A DNA stretch of 64,000 nucleotides from Rhodococcus antarcticus (GTDB taxonomy: Bacteria; Actinomycetota; Actinomycetes; Mycobacteriales; Mycobacteriaceae): positions 3,614,203 to 3,678,202 of the forward strand of contig NZ_CP110615.1 of NCBI RefSeq assembly GCF_026153295.1, written 5' to 3'. Below the pieces are notes generated by a model that saw only the letters and a program-made list of their open reading frames with translations, ran no database searches and was not told the DNA's origin. The position numbers were made by a program, and so were the translations under genes. Below are positions 8,252 to 17,035 of the stretch, piece by piece (position 1 is the stretch's first letter; each line of letters opens with the position of its first letter).

Positions 8252-8260
8252 CGGGCCAGC

Positions 8261-9658
8261 TCAGAAGCCGCGGGAGCCGCCGCCGCCCCCGCCACCGAAG
8301 CCCTGGGAGCCGCCGCCACCGCCGAACGAGCGCGAGCCGCCGCCGCCACCGCCCCCGCCGCCACCGAAGCTCCCACCGCCGAAGCCGCCGAAGCCGCCGA
8401 AGCCGCCGAACCCGCCGAACCCGCCGCGCCGGGGCCGGCCGTACCCACCGCCGTACCCGCCCCCGCCGAAGCCCGACCCGCCCCAGCCGCCGGAGCGGGA
8501 CTGGCGGTCGTGCTCGGCCTGCTGCGCCGCCGCCCGGGCCTGCTCGGCCTGCCGCGTCGAGGCCTGGTTCGCCGCGCGCCGCCCGGCCACGGCCTGCTCC
8601 TGCTGCTCCACCTCGTCCTCGACCGCCAGCAGCTGGGCCAGGCCCGCCGAGACCGGGGTGCGCCCGTCGCGGACCGCGGCCAGCAGCTGCGCGAGCTCGT
8701 CGTCCCGGTCGGCGGGGGAGGGCAGGTCGTCGCCCGGCACCTCGGACCGCAGGGCGGCTGCGTCCTCGGTCAGCCGCTGGGCCTCCGCGCGCACCCGGGC
8801 CACCTCGTCGTTCCACAGCTGCTCCCAGCCGCCGCCGGCCCGCAGCAGGGTCAGGTGGCGCTCGGTGCGGTCCAGGCCCGCGACCATCCGCTCGAGCTGG
8901 GCGGCCTCGCCGTGCGGGTCGGGACTGTCACCCTGGCGACCCTCGATCGCGCGCAGCGCCACGTCGACGTCGTTGAGCTCGGCGGAGAGCCGGGACTCGT
9001 CGGCGCCGCCGTCGGGCAGGGCCTGGACCAGGATCTGCAGGTTGTCCAGCCGCTCCCGGGTCTGCACCACCGTCAGCCCGTTGGCCGCGGACTGCTCCGC
9101 CCGGTCGGCGGTGGCCCGCTCGGCCAGCTTGCCTCCCTGCACCTTCCGGTAGCCGAGCCACCCGAGCACCGCCGCCACCACGGCGGCGAGGACCGCGACG
9201 GTCGACCACGGGAACCCGCCCCCGCCCCCTCCGGCGAGCTGGGAGCGGACCTCGGCCAGCCCGGCGAGCATCCCCTCGGTCCACCGCGCGGCGCCGAAGT
9301 CGGTCGTCATCGCGCTGGTGACGGCGCCGTCGTCGAGGGTGACGCCGGGGCCGTAGTACGTGCCGACCTGCTGGTCCTGGAGGCTGACGGCCAGGACCAC
9401 GGTGCCCGCGCGCGGCTGCTTCCCGCTGAAGCCGGCGGCCGACCCGGCCCGGACGAGGGCGGTGTCGAGGTTGCCCCCGGAGCTGGCCAGGGTCACGAAG
9501 ACGACGTCGACCGGCACGTCCGAGGCCGCCCCGGTCAGCCGTCCCGCGTCCAGCACCCCGGCGGCGTCGTCCACCGAACCCGCGGCCAGGGCCGGCGCCG
9601 TGCCCGCGAGCACCGCCAGCAGGGCCGTGACCAGCACCAGCAGCAGCCGTCGCACCAT
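8261..9658 (-). CDS. TPM-domain protein with Gly-rich tail
   Basis: A 465-residue exported membrane protein. A signal peptide (MVRRLLLVLVTALLAVLAGT…ALA) precedes a TPM domain (about residues 28-150, DDAAGVLDAGRL… VDVVFVTLASSG… FSGKQPRAGTVVLAVSL), then a transmembrane helix (STVAVLAAVVAAVLGWLGY, about 165-185). A long charged coiled-coil region (about 190-390) follows, and then some 75 residues made almost entirely of Gly, Phe, Ser, Tyr and Arg (repeated GGFGGF, then Gly runs). TPM proteins include factors of photosystem II repair and exported membrane proteins of unclear role. The Gly-rich tail resembles other actinobacterial TPM proteins. It is divergent from malQ, with 63 bp between starts. 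Confidence 0.8.
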   Translation of the reverse strand: MVRRLLLVLVTALLAVLAGTAPALAAGSVDDAAGVLDAGRLTGAASDVPVDVVFVTLASSGGNLDTALVRAGSAAGFSGKQPRAGTVVLAVSLQDQQVGTYYGPGVTLDDGAVTSAMTTDFGAARWTEGMLAGLAEVRSQLAGGGGGGFPWSTVAVLAAVVAAVLGWLGYRKVQGGKLAERATADRAEQSAANGLTVVQTRERLDNLQILVQALPDGGADESRLSAELNDVDVALRAIEGRQGDSPDPHGEAAQLERMVAGLDRTERHLTLLRAGGGWEQLWNDEVARVRAEAQRLTEDAAALRSEVPGDDLPSPADRDDELAQLLAAVRDGRTPVSAGLAQLLAVEDEVEQQEQAVAGRRAANQASTRQAEQARAAAQQAEHDRQSRSGGWGGSGFGGGGYGGGYGRPRRGGFGGFGGFGGFGGFGGGSFGGGGGGGGGGSRSFGGGGGSQGFGGGGGGGSRGF

Positions 9659-9721
9659 GGTGCGGACCCTACCGGCGGCACCGGTTCGACCCCGGCCGGT
9701 CGACCGGCCACGCTGGGGCCC

Positions 9722-11554
9722 ATGAGCGCACCCGACCCGAGCCCCCTGGACCGCGCCGAGCGTGACACCGACGACTGGGGCGTCGCCCGCCACTGGCTCG
9801 ACGACGCCGAGACCGAGTGCACGCCGAGCGCCGGCACCGTCGAGGCCCTGCGCGCGGTCATCGGGACCCCGCCGCAGGACCTGGTGCGGCGCGTCCCGAT
9901 CGTGCTCGCTCCGGGTCGCGACGCCGTCCTCCCCGCCGGGGAGCTGGAGTGCGAGGACGGCACCCGGCGCCCCGTCGGCGGGCCCGCGCCCGAGGACCTG
10001 CCGCTGGGCTACCACCGGCTGCACCCCGCCGACGGGCCGAGCCGACGGGTGATCGTCTCGCCCGGCCGCTGCTACCGGCCCGACGGGCTGCGCACCTGGG
10101 GCTGGGCGGTGCAGCTGTACGCGGCGCGCTCGGCGGGCAGCTGGGCGACCGGCGACCTGGCCGACCTGCGGGCGCTGCGCGAGCTCGCCCGGGCCCAGGG
10201 TGCGGGCTTCCTGCTGGTCAACCCGCTGCACGGCGTCGCGCCCACCACCGAGCAGGAGGACAGCCCGTACCTGCCCGCCACCCGCCGCTTCCGCAACCCG
10301 CTGTACCTGCGGGTCGAGGAGGTGCCCGGGGTGGAGCTCACCGCGGCCGAGCGGGCGCAGGGAGCGCGCCTGGGGGCGGCCGACGTGCTGGACCGCGACG
10401 CCGGCTGGGCCCTGCACCAGGCGGTGCTGCGCCGGGCGTTCTCGACCTCGGCGGACTTCGAGCGCTGGCGCACCGAGCAGGGCGAGCCGCTCGAGCAGTG
10501 GGCCCGCTGGTGCTCGCTGGCCCAGACCCACGGCGACGACTTCCACGACTGGCCCGTGCCCCTGCAGGACCCGGCCGCGGCGCCGACCGACGCCGACGAG
10601 GTCACCTTCCACGCCTGGCTGCAGTGGTGCCTGGCCGTCCAGCTGGACGCGGCGTGCGACGGGCTGACCGTGCTGCAGGACCTGCCGATCGGGGTGTCCG
10701 GCGGCGGTGCGGACGCCTGGGCCTGGCAGGACGTGCTCGCCCACGGGGTGACGGTGGGCGCGCCGGCGGACGCGTTCAACTCCCTCGGCCAGGACTGGGG
10801 CTCGCCGCCACTGGTGCCGTGGCGGCTGCGCCTGGCCGACTACGAGCCGTTCGTGCAGTCGGTGCGGGCGACGCTCGCCGGCGGGGGCGGGCTGCGCATC
10901 GACCACGTGATGGGCCTGTTCCGGCTGTGGTGGGTGCCGGCGGGGATGAGCCCGGCCGACGGGGCGTACGTCCGCTACCCGTGGCGGGACATGCTCGCGA
11001 TCGTCGCGCTGGAGAGCCACCGGGCCCGCGCGCTGGTGGTCGGCGAGGACCTCGGCGTGGTCGAGGACGGGGTGCGCGAGGCGCTCGCCGAGCACGACAT
11101 CCTCAGCTACCGCGTCCTGTACTTCGAGGACGACGCCCCGGCCGACTACCCGGTGGACGCCATGGCCGCGGTGAGCACGCACGACCTGCCGACCGTCGCC
11201 GGGCTGCTCGACGGGTCCGACGTCGCGGAGATGGTGGGGCTGGGGCTGGGCAGTGCCGAGGAGCTCGCGCCGGGGCGTCAGGCCATGCTCGACGTGATCG
11301 GTGCCCAGCCGGGCGAGCGGGCCTCGCGCGCGGTGCTCGACGCCTACCGGGCGCTGGGCGGGGCCCCGAGCGCGATGCTGTGCGCGACGCTGGACGACGC
11401 CGTGCTCGCCGCGCGTCGTCCGAACATCCCGGGCACCACCGAGCGCGCGAACTGGTGCATCCCGCTGCCGGTGCGGGTGGAGGAGCTGGGCGGGCTGGAG
11501 TCGGTCCGGGCGGTGGCGGACGTCCTCACGGCGGCGACCACCGGGGACCGCTGA
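9722..11554 (+). CDS. malQ: 4-alpha-glucanotransferase (amylomaltase)
   Basis: A 610-residue GH77 enzyme that moves alpha-1,4-glucan segments between maltodextrins in glycogen and maltose metabolism. The catalytic residues are in place: the nucleophile Asp in [14 protein letters not shown] (about residue 395), the acid/base Glu in VVGEDLGVV (about 445), and the third Asp in [11 protein letters not shown] (about 485). The N-terminal 120 residues are the beta-rich extension typical of actinobacterial MalQ. The start is the ATG at 9722. No other maltodextrin gene is adjacent. Downstream lies about 700 bp of repeat DNA with no gene. Confidence 0.93.
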   Translation: MSAPDPSPLDRAERDTDDWGVARHWLDDAETECTPSAGTVEALRAVIGTPPQDLVRRVPIVLAPGRDAVLPAGELECEDGTRRPVGGPAPEDLPLGYHRLHPADGPSRRVIVSPGRCYRPDGLRTWGWAVQLYAARSAGSWATGDLADLRALRELARAQGAGFLLVNPLHGVAPTTEQEDSPYLPATRRFRNPLYLRVEEVPGVELTAAERAQGARLGAADVLDRDAGWALHQAVLRRAFSTSADFERWRTEQGEPLEQWARWCSLAQTHGDDFHDWPVPLQDPAAAPTDADEVTFHAWLQWCLAVQLDAACDGLTVLQDLPIGVSGGGADAWAWQDVLAHGVTVGAPADAFNSLGQDWGSPPLVPWRLRLADYEPFVQSVRATLAGGGGLRIDHVMGLFRLWWVPAGMSPADGAYVRYPWRDMLAIVALESHRARALVVGEDLGVVEDGVREALAEHDILSYRVLYFEDDAPADYPVDAMAAVSTHDLPTVAGLLDGSDVAEMVGLGLGSAEELAPGRQAMLDVIGAQPGERASRAVLDAYRALGGAPSAMLCATLDDAVLAARRPNIPGTTERANWCIPLPVRVEELGGLESVRAVADVLTAATTGDR

Positions 11555-11791
<237 letters not shown>

Positions 11792-11933
11792 TGACCCGTC
11801 GACCGCCTCTCGGCGAGTGGCCGCTCGTGGCGGCAGGGGTGAGGCCCGGGGGTTGATGCGGGCCAGCCGATGGGTTCAACGTACCCGGCGCCGCGGTGTT
11901 CCCGCCGTCGGTGCGCCCCTGCGGCCGGGCGAC

Positions 11934-12250
11934 CGAAAGGTTCCACGTGGCCCGGTGCGGGCCCGGCCCGGCGACCACAAGGTTCCACGTGGCCCCGTGC
12001 GGGCCCGGCCCGGCGACCACAGGGTTCCACGTGGCCCCGTGCGGGCCCGGCCCGGCGACCACAGGGTTCCACGTGGCCCCGCGCGGGCCCGGCCCGGCGA
12101 CCACAGGGTTCCACGTGGCCCGGTCAGGGGACGGCTGGACGACCGAAGGGTTCCACGTGGCCCGGTCAGGGGACGGCTGGACGACCGAAGGGTTCCACGT
12201 GGCCCCGCGCGGGCCCGGCCCGGCGACCGAAGGGTTCCACGTGGCCCCGG
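11934..12250. repeat. 42-bp tandem repeat array, eight copies
   Basis: The motif TTCCACGTGG starts at 11941, 11983, 12025, 12067, 12109, 12151, 12193 and 12235, a spacing of exactly 42 bp every time. Each unit joins this palindrome (core CACGTG) to a GC-rich spacer of one of two types. Type A contains GCGGGCCCGGCCCGGCGACC and follows copies 1-4 and 7. Type B contains GGTCAGGGGACGGCTGGACG and follows copies 5 and 6. Unit length is a multiple of three, so long open frames exist on both strands, but none has a convincing start and they conflict with hxlR. The stretch 11555-12281 holds no supported gene. Confidence 0.92.
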
Positions 12251-12281
12251 AAGGCGTTCGCGACCGCGCCGGGTGCCCCGG

Positions 12282-12731
12282 TCACGGCTGCACCCGCTCG
12301 AGGTGCGCGTGGGAGCCACGCAGCGGCTGCCTGCAGGTGACGCAGGTCCACTCGGCGCGGGCCTCGTGGTCGTCGGGGCCGTGGACCAGGCGCACCGGCG
12401 GCGCGGTCACCACGTTGTCGTCGCCCCACTGCCGCAGCGCGTGCAGCACCGGGAGCAGTCCCCCGCCCGCCGCGGTGAGGTGGTACCCCGCGCGGGGCGG
12501 ATGGTCCTGGTACGGGCGGCGCTCCAGCACCCCCACCTCCACGAGCAGCTTCAGCCGCGCGGTGAGGCGGTCCCGGGGGGCGCCCGTGCCGGCGAGGATC
12601 TCGCTGAAGCGGTGGTGCCCGAAGCTCACCTCGCGGACGACGAGCAGCGACCACCGGTCACCCACGACGTCCAGCGCGGCGGCCACGGAGCACGCGCGAC
12701 CGGGCAGGTCAGCGGGGTCGGTGCGGTGCAT
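12282..12731 (-). CDS. HxlR-family transcriptional regulator
   Basis: A 149-residue winged-helix regulator. The family core is clear: CSVAAALDVVGDRWSLLVVR at about residue 14, FGHHRFSEILAGTGAPRDRL, the recognition helix with LTARLKLLVEVGVLERRPYQ, and the wing YHLTAAGGGLLPVL. A C-terminal CVTCRQPL adds a Cys-x2-Cys pair that could bind metal or sense thiol stress. HxlR proteins often sense aldehydes, quinones or oxidants. The start is the ATG at 12729-12731, with an inverted repeat just upstream. The gene faces the 42-bp repeat array at its 3' end; no obvious target gene is adjacent. Confidence 0.88.
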   Translation of the reverse strand: MHRTDPADLPGRACSVAAALDVVGDRWSLLVVREVSFGHHRFSEILAGTGAPRDRLTARLKLLVEVGVLERRPYQDHPPRAGYHLTAAGGGLLPVLHALRQWGDDNVVTAPPVRLVHGPDDHEARAEWTCVTCRQPLRGSHAHLERVQP

Positions 12732-12740
12732 GCCAATAAG

Positions 12741-12755
12741 GTTTGCACATCAAAC
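12741..12755. promoter_or_regulatory. Inverted repeat upstream of hxlR
   Basis: GTTTG-CACAT-CAAAC, perfect 5-bp arms, 10 bp before the start codon of the minus-strand HxlR gene. Its position over the probable transcription start would suit autoregulation. The surrounding 12732-12760 segment is AT-richer than its neighbours, as expected for a promoter. The rest of the gap to 12895 shows nothing else. Confidence 0.45.
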
Positions 12756-12895
12756 TCACTGGTGCTAGCTCTCCCGCGTCCGGTGCACACCGTGGATCCC
12801 CCGTCCAGCTCCGTCGTCGACCCGGGCGCGACACCCCGACCCGCCCGGACGTCCGAAGAGCCCCGCGGGCCGTGAGCGCCCGGGCCCGACCGAGA

Positions 12896-13213
12896 TCAGC
12901 CCGCCAGCGCCCGGACCCGGTCGCGGTCCGCCGGGTCCACCAGGTCGAGGTAGTCCGGGTGCCGGGCGATCCACCCCGCGAGGAAGTCGCACTCCGGCAC
13001 CACGAGGCCGCCCTGGGCGCGCACGTCGTCCAGCGCGCCCCGGGCCAGCTCACCGCCGATCCCCCGGCCGCCGAACGCGTCGTCGATCTCGGTGTGGGTG
13101 AACACGGTGCGCCCGTCGCGCAGCTCGCGGAAGGCGTGGCCGGCGTGCACCCCGTCCACGGTGATCTCGTAGGCGGAGCGCTCGGCGTCGTCGTGGACCT
13201 CGGTTCCCTGCAC
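12896..13213 (-). CDS. Small GNAT-family N-acetyltransferase-like protein
   Basis: A 105-residue compact GNAT fold of the YidJ/GTPP type. The start is YEITVDGVHAGHAFRELRDG, then FTHTEIDDAFGGRGIGGELA, whose G-x-G-I-G-x-x-L is the acetyl-CoA pyrophosphate loop, then the helix ARGALDDVRAQGGLVVPECD and a C-terminal WIARHPDYLDLV. Members of this short subfamily end in a W/F-I-x-x-H-P-E/D-Y motif as here. Acceptor unknown. The start is GTG 13211-13213; it is divergent from the FKBP gene with a 72-bp shared promoter region. Confidence 0.82.
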   Translation of the reverse strand: MQGTEVHDDAERSAYEITVDGVHAGHAFRELRDGRTVFTHTEIDDAFGGRGIGGELARGALDDVRAQGGLVVPECDFLAGWIARHPDYLDLVDPADRDRVRALAG

Positions 13214-13285
13214 CCCGGCAACGGTAGTCCCGCAGACTTCCGTGGGAGCCTGGGCACGACACATCCCAGAACCTGAGGAGAGCAC

Positions 13286-13663
13286 GTGAGCGAGCTGACC
13301 CGTCCGGACGTCGACCCGCCCGAGGGCCCTGCCCCCACCGAGCTGGTCATCGACGAGATCGTCGTGGGTGACGGCGCCGAGGCCGAGGCGGGCCAGCACG
13401 TCCGCGCGCACTACACCGGCGTCACGCACGCCGAGGGCGAGCAGTTCGACTCGTCCTGGGACCGTGGCGACCCGTTGGAGTTCCGCCTCGGCGTCGGCCA
13501 GGTCATCGCCGGCTGGGACCAGGGCATCGTCGGCATGAGGGTCGGTGGCCGCCGTCGCCTCACCATCCCGTCCGCCCTGGCCTACGGCGACCGGGGTGCC
13601 GGGGGTGTCATCAAGCCCGGTGCGGCGCTGGTCTTCGTCGTGGACCTCGTCGCCGTCCGCTGA
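13286..13663 (+). CDS. FKBP-type peptidyl-prolyl isomerase
   Basis: A 125-residue cytosolic FKBP domain that isomerises X-Pro bonds. Expected features are present: VRAHYTGVTHAEGEQFDSSW (Tyr and the F-D-S-S motif), PLEFRLGVGQVIAGWDQGIV (V-I-x-G-W), GGRRRLTIPSALAYGDRGAG and the final strand AALVFVVDLVAV. There is no signal peptide. The GTG start at 13286 has AGGAGAG 6-7 bp upstream. The 3' end of the opposing FprB-like reading frame overlaps the last 27 codons on the other strand (13582-13663). Confidence 0.93.
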   Translation: MSELTRPDVDPPEGPAPTELVIDEIVVGDGAEAEAGQHVRAHYTGVTHAEGEQFDSSWDRGDPLEFRLGVGQVIAGWDQGIVGMRVGGRRRLTIPSALAYGDRGAGGVIKPGAALVFVVDLVAVR

Positions 13664-15204
13664 CGGGCTGACCCTCCACCCAGAACCGCCAAGTGCGGGC
13701 TTCTGGTCGTCATTCCGCCCCGGATGGCGACCAGAAGCCCGCACTTGGCGCCAGAGGCGGCAGTGGCGCCAGTGGCGCCGGCCGCGACGTCGGTGAGCAG
13801 CGCGCGCACCACCTCCTCGGCGTCCGCGCGGTTGTCGCCGATGCCGCCGCCGGTGCCGCGACGGGCCCAGCCGACGACGTACTGCCCCGGCACCACCGCG
13901 CCCGCGGCGTCCAGCACCCGGCCGCCGTCGTTGCGCACGGTGGCCGTGCTCGCGTCGAAGGGGACCCCGTCCAGCGCGGTGCCGCGGTAGCCGGTCGCGG
14001 TCACCACGAGCTGGGCGCGCACGGTCTCGCCCGTCGCCAGCTCCACCGAGGCGACCCGACCGTCCGTCCCGGCGGTGACCGCGGTGGGCGTCCGGCCGAA
14101 CGCGAGGACCACCCGGGTTCCCGGCGCCGGGGGCGCGGTCCAGTCCACGGACTGCCGCCGCGCCCCGCGCACAGCGGAGGCCGACGCCGTGGCGGGCAGC
14201 GCGTCCAGCGTGGACCCGACCCCGGCGGTGTCGTCGACCACCACGTCCACCCCGGGCACCCGGGTCAGGGCCAGGGCCTCGGAGCGGGTGAAGGCGGCGT
14301 GCTCGGGGCCGCGGCGGGCCACCAGCACCACCTCGCGCACCCGGTGGCGGCGCAGGGCGGCCAGGGCGTGCGGGGCGATGTCGGTGCCGGCCAGCGCCTC
14401 GGGGTCCGCGGTGAGGATGCGGGCGACGTCCACGGCCACGTTGCCGTTGCCGACGAGCACCACGCGCGCCACCCCGGCCAGGTCCACCGCGTCGGCGGGC
14501 ACCCCGGGGTGGCCGGTGTACCAGCCGACCAGGGTGCGGGCGCTGAGGCTGCCGGGCAGCTGCTCCCCGGGCACGCCGAGCTGTCGGTCCCCGTCCGCGC
14601 CCACGGCCCACAGCACCGCGTCGTGGTCGCGGGCGAGCTCGGCGGCGGAGACGTCGCGGCCGACCTCGGTGCCCAGGCGCAGGGTGACCCGGGGGTGGGT
14701 GAACACGGGGGCGAAGTGCTCGACGATGCGCCGGGTGGCGAGGTGGTCCGGCGCGACGCCGAAGCGGGCGAGGCCCCCCGGCCTGCTGAGGCGCTCCACC
14801 ATCGTGACCCGCACGTCGGCGGTGCGCAGCAGCGACTGCACGGCGTAGCAGGCCGCCGGCCCGGTACCCACCACGGCGACCCGGACGCCGCGCACGCCCG
14901 AGAGCCCGGCCGGGGGGAAGCGGGGGGCGTCCCAGGCCGGGTCCACGGGCCGGTCGGCGTAGTAGTCGGCGTTGATGTCGGCGTACACCGCCTGCTCCGG
15001 CGCGAGCCGGGAGACGTGGGTGATGGCCCCCACCGGGCAGGCGTCTGCGCAGGCCCCGCAGTCGATGCACGCACGGGGGTCGACGTGCAGCAGGTCCGTC
15101 GTCCCGAAGTCCGGCTCGCCCGGGGTGGGGTGGATGCAGTTGACCGGGCACACCGACAGGCACGAGGCGTCCTTGCAGCAGGCCTGGGTGATGGCGAAGG
15201 CCAC
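13582..15204 (-). CDS. fprB: FprB-like ferredoxin/NADPH oxidoreductase with aberrant C terminus
   Basis: A 540-codon frame that transfers electrons from NADPH through FAD to iron-sulfur centres. Residues 1-65 form a 7Fe-type ferredoxin (CCKDASCLSVCPVNCIHP and CIDCGACADACPVGAI). Then come the FAD-binding AVVGTGPAACYAV (about 115) and the NADPH-binding VVLVGNGNVAVDVARIL. The family signature GWARRGTGGGIGDNRADAEE lies near 455. Mycobacterial FprA/FprB then carry roughly 70-90 more conserved residues (G-W-x2-I-D…); here these are missing. Instead the frame enters the 64-bp dispersed repeat (residues about 485-506) and then antisense FKBP sequence. It is the second gene after the diiron oxygenase, 17 bp downstream, GTG start, and is its likely redox partner. 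Confidence 0.85.
   Translation of the reverse strand: MAFAITQACCKDASCLSVCPVNCIHPTPGEPDFGTTDLLHVDPRACIDCGACADACPVGAITHVSRLAPEQAVYADINADYYADRPVDPAWDAPRFPPAGLSGVRGVRVAVVGTGPAACYAVQSLLRTADVRVTMVERLSRPGGLARFGVAPDHLATRRIVEHFAPVFTHPRVTLRLGTEVGRDVSAAELARDHDAVLWAVGADGDRQLGVPGEQLPGSLSARTLVGWYTGHPGVPADAVDLAGVARVVLVGNGNVAVDVARILTADPEALAGTDIAPHALAALRRHRVREVVLVARRGPEHAAFTRSEALALTRVPGVDVVVDDTAGVGSTLDALPATASASAVRGARRQSVDWTAPPAPGTRVVLAFGRTPTAVTAGTDGRVASVELATGETVRAQLVVTATGYRGTALDGVPFDASTATVRNDGGRVLDAAGAVVPGQYVVGWARRGTGGGIGDNRADAEEVVRALLTDVAAGATGATAASGAKCGLLVAIRGGMTTRSPHLAVLGGGSARQRTATRSTTKTSAAPGLMTPPAPRSP
13687..13750. repeat. 64-bp palindromic repeat, copy 1
   Basis: Perfect 23-bp arms (13687-13709 and 13728-13750) starting CGCCAAGTGCGGGCTTCTGG, with an 18-bp centre. 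Together with copies at 27390, 28449 and 40168 it makes a family of constant 64-bp length. This copy lies between the converging FKBP and FprB-like genes, 24 bp after the FKBP stop, and is read through in frame by the FprB-like gene as AKCGLLVAIRGGMTTRSPHL. A direct run of GTGGCGCCA-like units (13757-13780) adjoins it. Confidence 0.95.
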
Positions 15205-15221
15205 GGCTCAGGTCCCCGCGC

Positions 15222-16130
15222 TCACAGCATGTGCAGCTGGCGGTAGACGGCCTCCGCCGGCCTGGTGACCAGGCCGCAGTCGCGGAGGAAGGCCACCAGG
15301 TGCTGGCTCGAGGTGCGCATCATCGCGTGGTGGTGCTCGTTGCCGGCGGCTGCGGCCAGGGCGCGCCTGCGGTCCAGCCCGGCGGCCTCGTAGACGCCCG
15401 GGTTCACCATGTTGGACACGATGAAGTACGCCGAGCTGGCGATGACGACGGCGCTGACCTTGCGCTGCGCGGCGCTGGTGCCCTCGAGCCGCTCGCGCAT
15501 CTGCTGGCGGGCGAAGGTCATGTGCCGCGACTCCTCGACCACGTGGATGCGGCTGGTGGTGCGGACCATCGGCAGCACGTCCTCCCCCCGCATCCAGTCG
15601 CGCTGCATGACGTCGAGGACCTCCTCGGCGACGAGGATGCCGCCGTAGGCCGCCTCGGAGCTGGCCAGGGCCTTGTAGCCGCGGCCCAGCTGGATGCTCA
15701 GGCGGTTGGGCAGGTAGGCCTTGATGCCCAGGGTCTGGCAGGCGCGGGCGAACATCATCGAGTGCCGGCACTCGTCGGCGATCTCGGTGAGCGCGAAGCG
15801 GAAGTCCGAGGACGAGGAGTCCTTGCAGTACTGGTCGCGCAGCACCATCTGCTGCAGGATCATCTCGAACCAGATGCCGGTCGACATGATCGAGCACACC
15901 TCGTGCCGGGTGAGCGTGACCCGCTGCTGCTCGGTCATCTCGTCCCACAGCGCCGTGCCGTACAGGGTGCACCACTGCGGGTTCACCCCGTGCAGGGCCG
16001 GGTCCAGCGGCTCGTCCCAGTCCACCTCGGTGGCCGGGTCGTAGGAGAGCTGGGCGACGGAGCTGAGCAGGCGGGCGGAGACGTCCTCGCGCTCCTGCTG
16101 GGCGGGAGCGTGGTCCATGGTGGCGGTCAT
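15222..16130 (-). CDS. AurF-like non-heme diiron oxygenase
   Basis: A 302-residue ferritin-like helical protein related to p-aminobenzoate N-oxygenase AurF. The diiron ligands are visible: Glu in LTRHEVCSIMSTGIWFEMI, E-x2-H in EIADECRHSMMFARA, Glu in GILVAEEVLDVMQRDW, and H-x3-E-x2-H in RIHVVEESRHMTFARQQM. In AurF these ligands activate O2 for N-oxygenation. The next gene encodes a FprB-like ferredoxin reductase, a natural electron donor; the same pairing exists in Mycobacterium as Rv0885 with fprB. Start at ATG 16128-16130. The substrate is unknown; no natural-product cluster surrounds it. Confidence 0.85.
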   Translation of the reverse strand: MTATMDHAPAQQEREDVSARLLSSVAQLSYDPATEVDWDEPLDPALHGVNPQWCTLYGTALWDEMTEQQRVTLTRHEVCSIMSTGIWFEMILQQMVLRDQYCKDSSSSDFRFALTEIADECRHSMMFARACQTLGIKAYLPNRLSIQLGRGYKALASSEAAYGGILVAEEVLDVMQRDWMRGEDVLPMVRTTSRIHVVEESRHMTFARQQMRERLEGTSAAQRKVSAVVIASSAYFIVSNMVNPGVYEAAGLDRRRALAAAAGNEHHHAMMRTSSQHLVAFLRDCGLVTRPAEAVYRQLHML

Positions 16131-16230
16131 GTCCGTCTGCCTCTCCGTGGAGCTGGAGCTGGGTGTTACCCGAGGTACGCGTGACGAACAGTACCTGTAA
16201 CAAGAAGCAACACGCAAGAGGTTCGAGGCG

Positions 16231-16974
16231 TCAGCTCCGGGCGCGCTCGACATAGAACTCCCGGCCCAGGGCCAGCCGGAACAGCGGACCCGGCAGGCGC
16301 AGCAGCAGCGCGAGGGTGCGCACCCCGCCGCCGCCCCCGGCCTGGCTGGCGTGCGCGCGCATGGCCGCCCGCTTGGCCGCGCAGTGCGCCCGCACGTCCA
16401 CCACCAGGGTGATGTCCTCGTGCGCGGTGTAGGCGTGGTCGAGATCGGCGACCCGCGCGTGCACCCCCGGGATCCAGCTGACCGCCCGGACCGCCCGCTG
16501 CAGCAGCCTGCGGTCGATCGTCGCCTCCAGCACGCGCGGGGTGCCGGCGAGCTCGGCGGCGCGCACCCCCACCCGGTGCACGGCCACGTGGTCGGGGTGG
16601 CCGTAGCCGCCGGCGGGGTCGTAGACGGTGAGCACGTCGGCGGACTCGGCCCGCAGCACGTCCACCAGCCCCGCCGCGGCCACGTCCGTCTCGACCTCGC
16701 TGAACCCGCCCGGCCGGGCGCTGTCGCCCCACCCGGAGTCGGCGTGGCCCAGCCACACCACCCGGGCGCAGCCCAGGGCCGTGGCCGAGGCCGCCAGCTC
16801 GCCCCGGCGCCGCGCCCCGAGCTCCGCGGTGTCCGCGGCGAGACCCGCCGCGCCGTCGGTGGCGACCACCAGCACCACCCGGTGCCCCTCCGCGGCGGCG
16901 CGGGCGAGGCTGCCCCCGGTGAGCAGCACCTCGTCGTCGGGGTGCGCGTGGAACGACACGATCGTCAGGGGCAC
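16231..16974 (-). CDS. PIG-L family GlcNAc deacetylase
   Basis: A 247-residue Zn-dependent deacetylase of the LmbE/MshB superfamily. The zinc site is VSFHAHPDDEVLLTGGSLA near the N terminus (H-x-H-P-D-D-E) with the distal His in YDPAGGYGHPDHVAVHRVG. These enzymes remove acetyl from N-acetylglucosaminyl compounds (mycothiol, bacillithiol and related glycoconjugates). At 247 residues it is shorter than MshB, so it may be a paralogue. The GTG at 16972-16974 fits the family start; a longer frame upstream would overlap the divergent flippase-like gene's promoter. It is divergent from a flippase-like/glycosyltransferase pair, hinting at glycolipid modification. Confidence 0.85.
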   Translation of the reverse strand: MPLTIVSFHAHPDDEVLLTGGSLARAAAEGHRVVLVVATDGAAGLAADTAELGARRRGELAASATALGCARVVWLGHADSGWGDSARPGGFSEVETDVAAAGLVDVLRAESADVLTVYDPAGGYGHPDHVAVHRVGVRAAELAGTPRVLEATIDRRLLQRAVRAVSWIPGVHARVADLDHAYTAHEDITLVVDVRAHCAAKRAAMRAHASQAGGGGGVRTLALLLRLPGPLFRLALGREFYVERARS

Positions 16975-17035
16975 CGGCCGAGCATGGCAGGGCGTCCAGC
17001 GGATGCTCAGCACGTTCACAGTGCTCTTTGGTTCA

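Noticed and set aside
8261..8480. Gly-rich tail of the TPM protein as an independent antisense gene
   Set aside because: Frames on the other strand in this stretch are complements of the Gly-rich codons and have no start signal.
11934..12250. CRISPR array in the 42-bp repeat region
   Set aside because: The spacers are themselves repeated (only two types) and no cas genes are present, so it is a simple tandem array.
11896..12768. Long plus-strand frame through the 42-bp array (290 codons) with 14-residue repeats
   Set aside because: The array is a multiple of three, so several frames on both strands are open. None has a ribosome site, and this one runs antisense through the well-supported HxlR gene.
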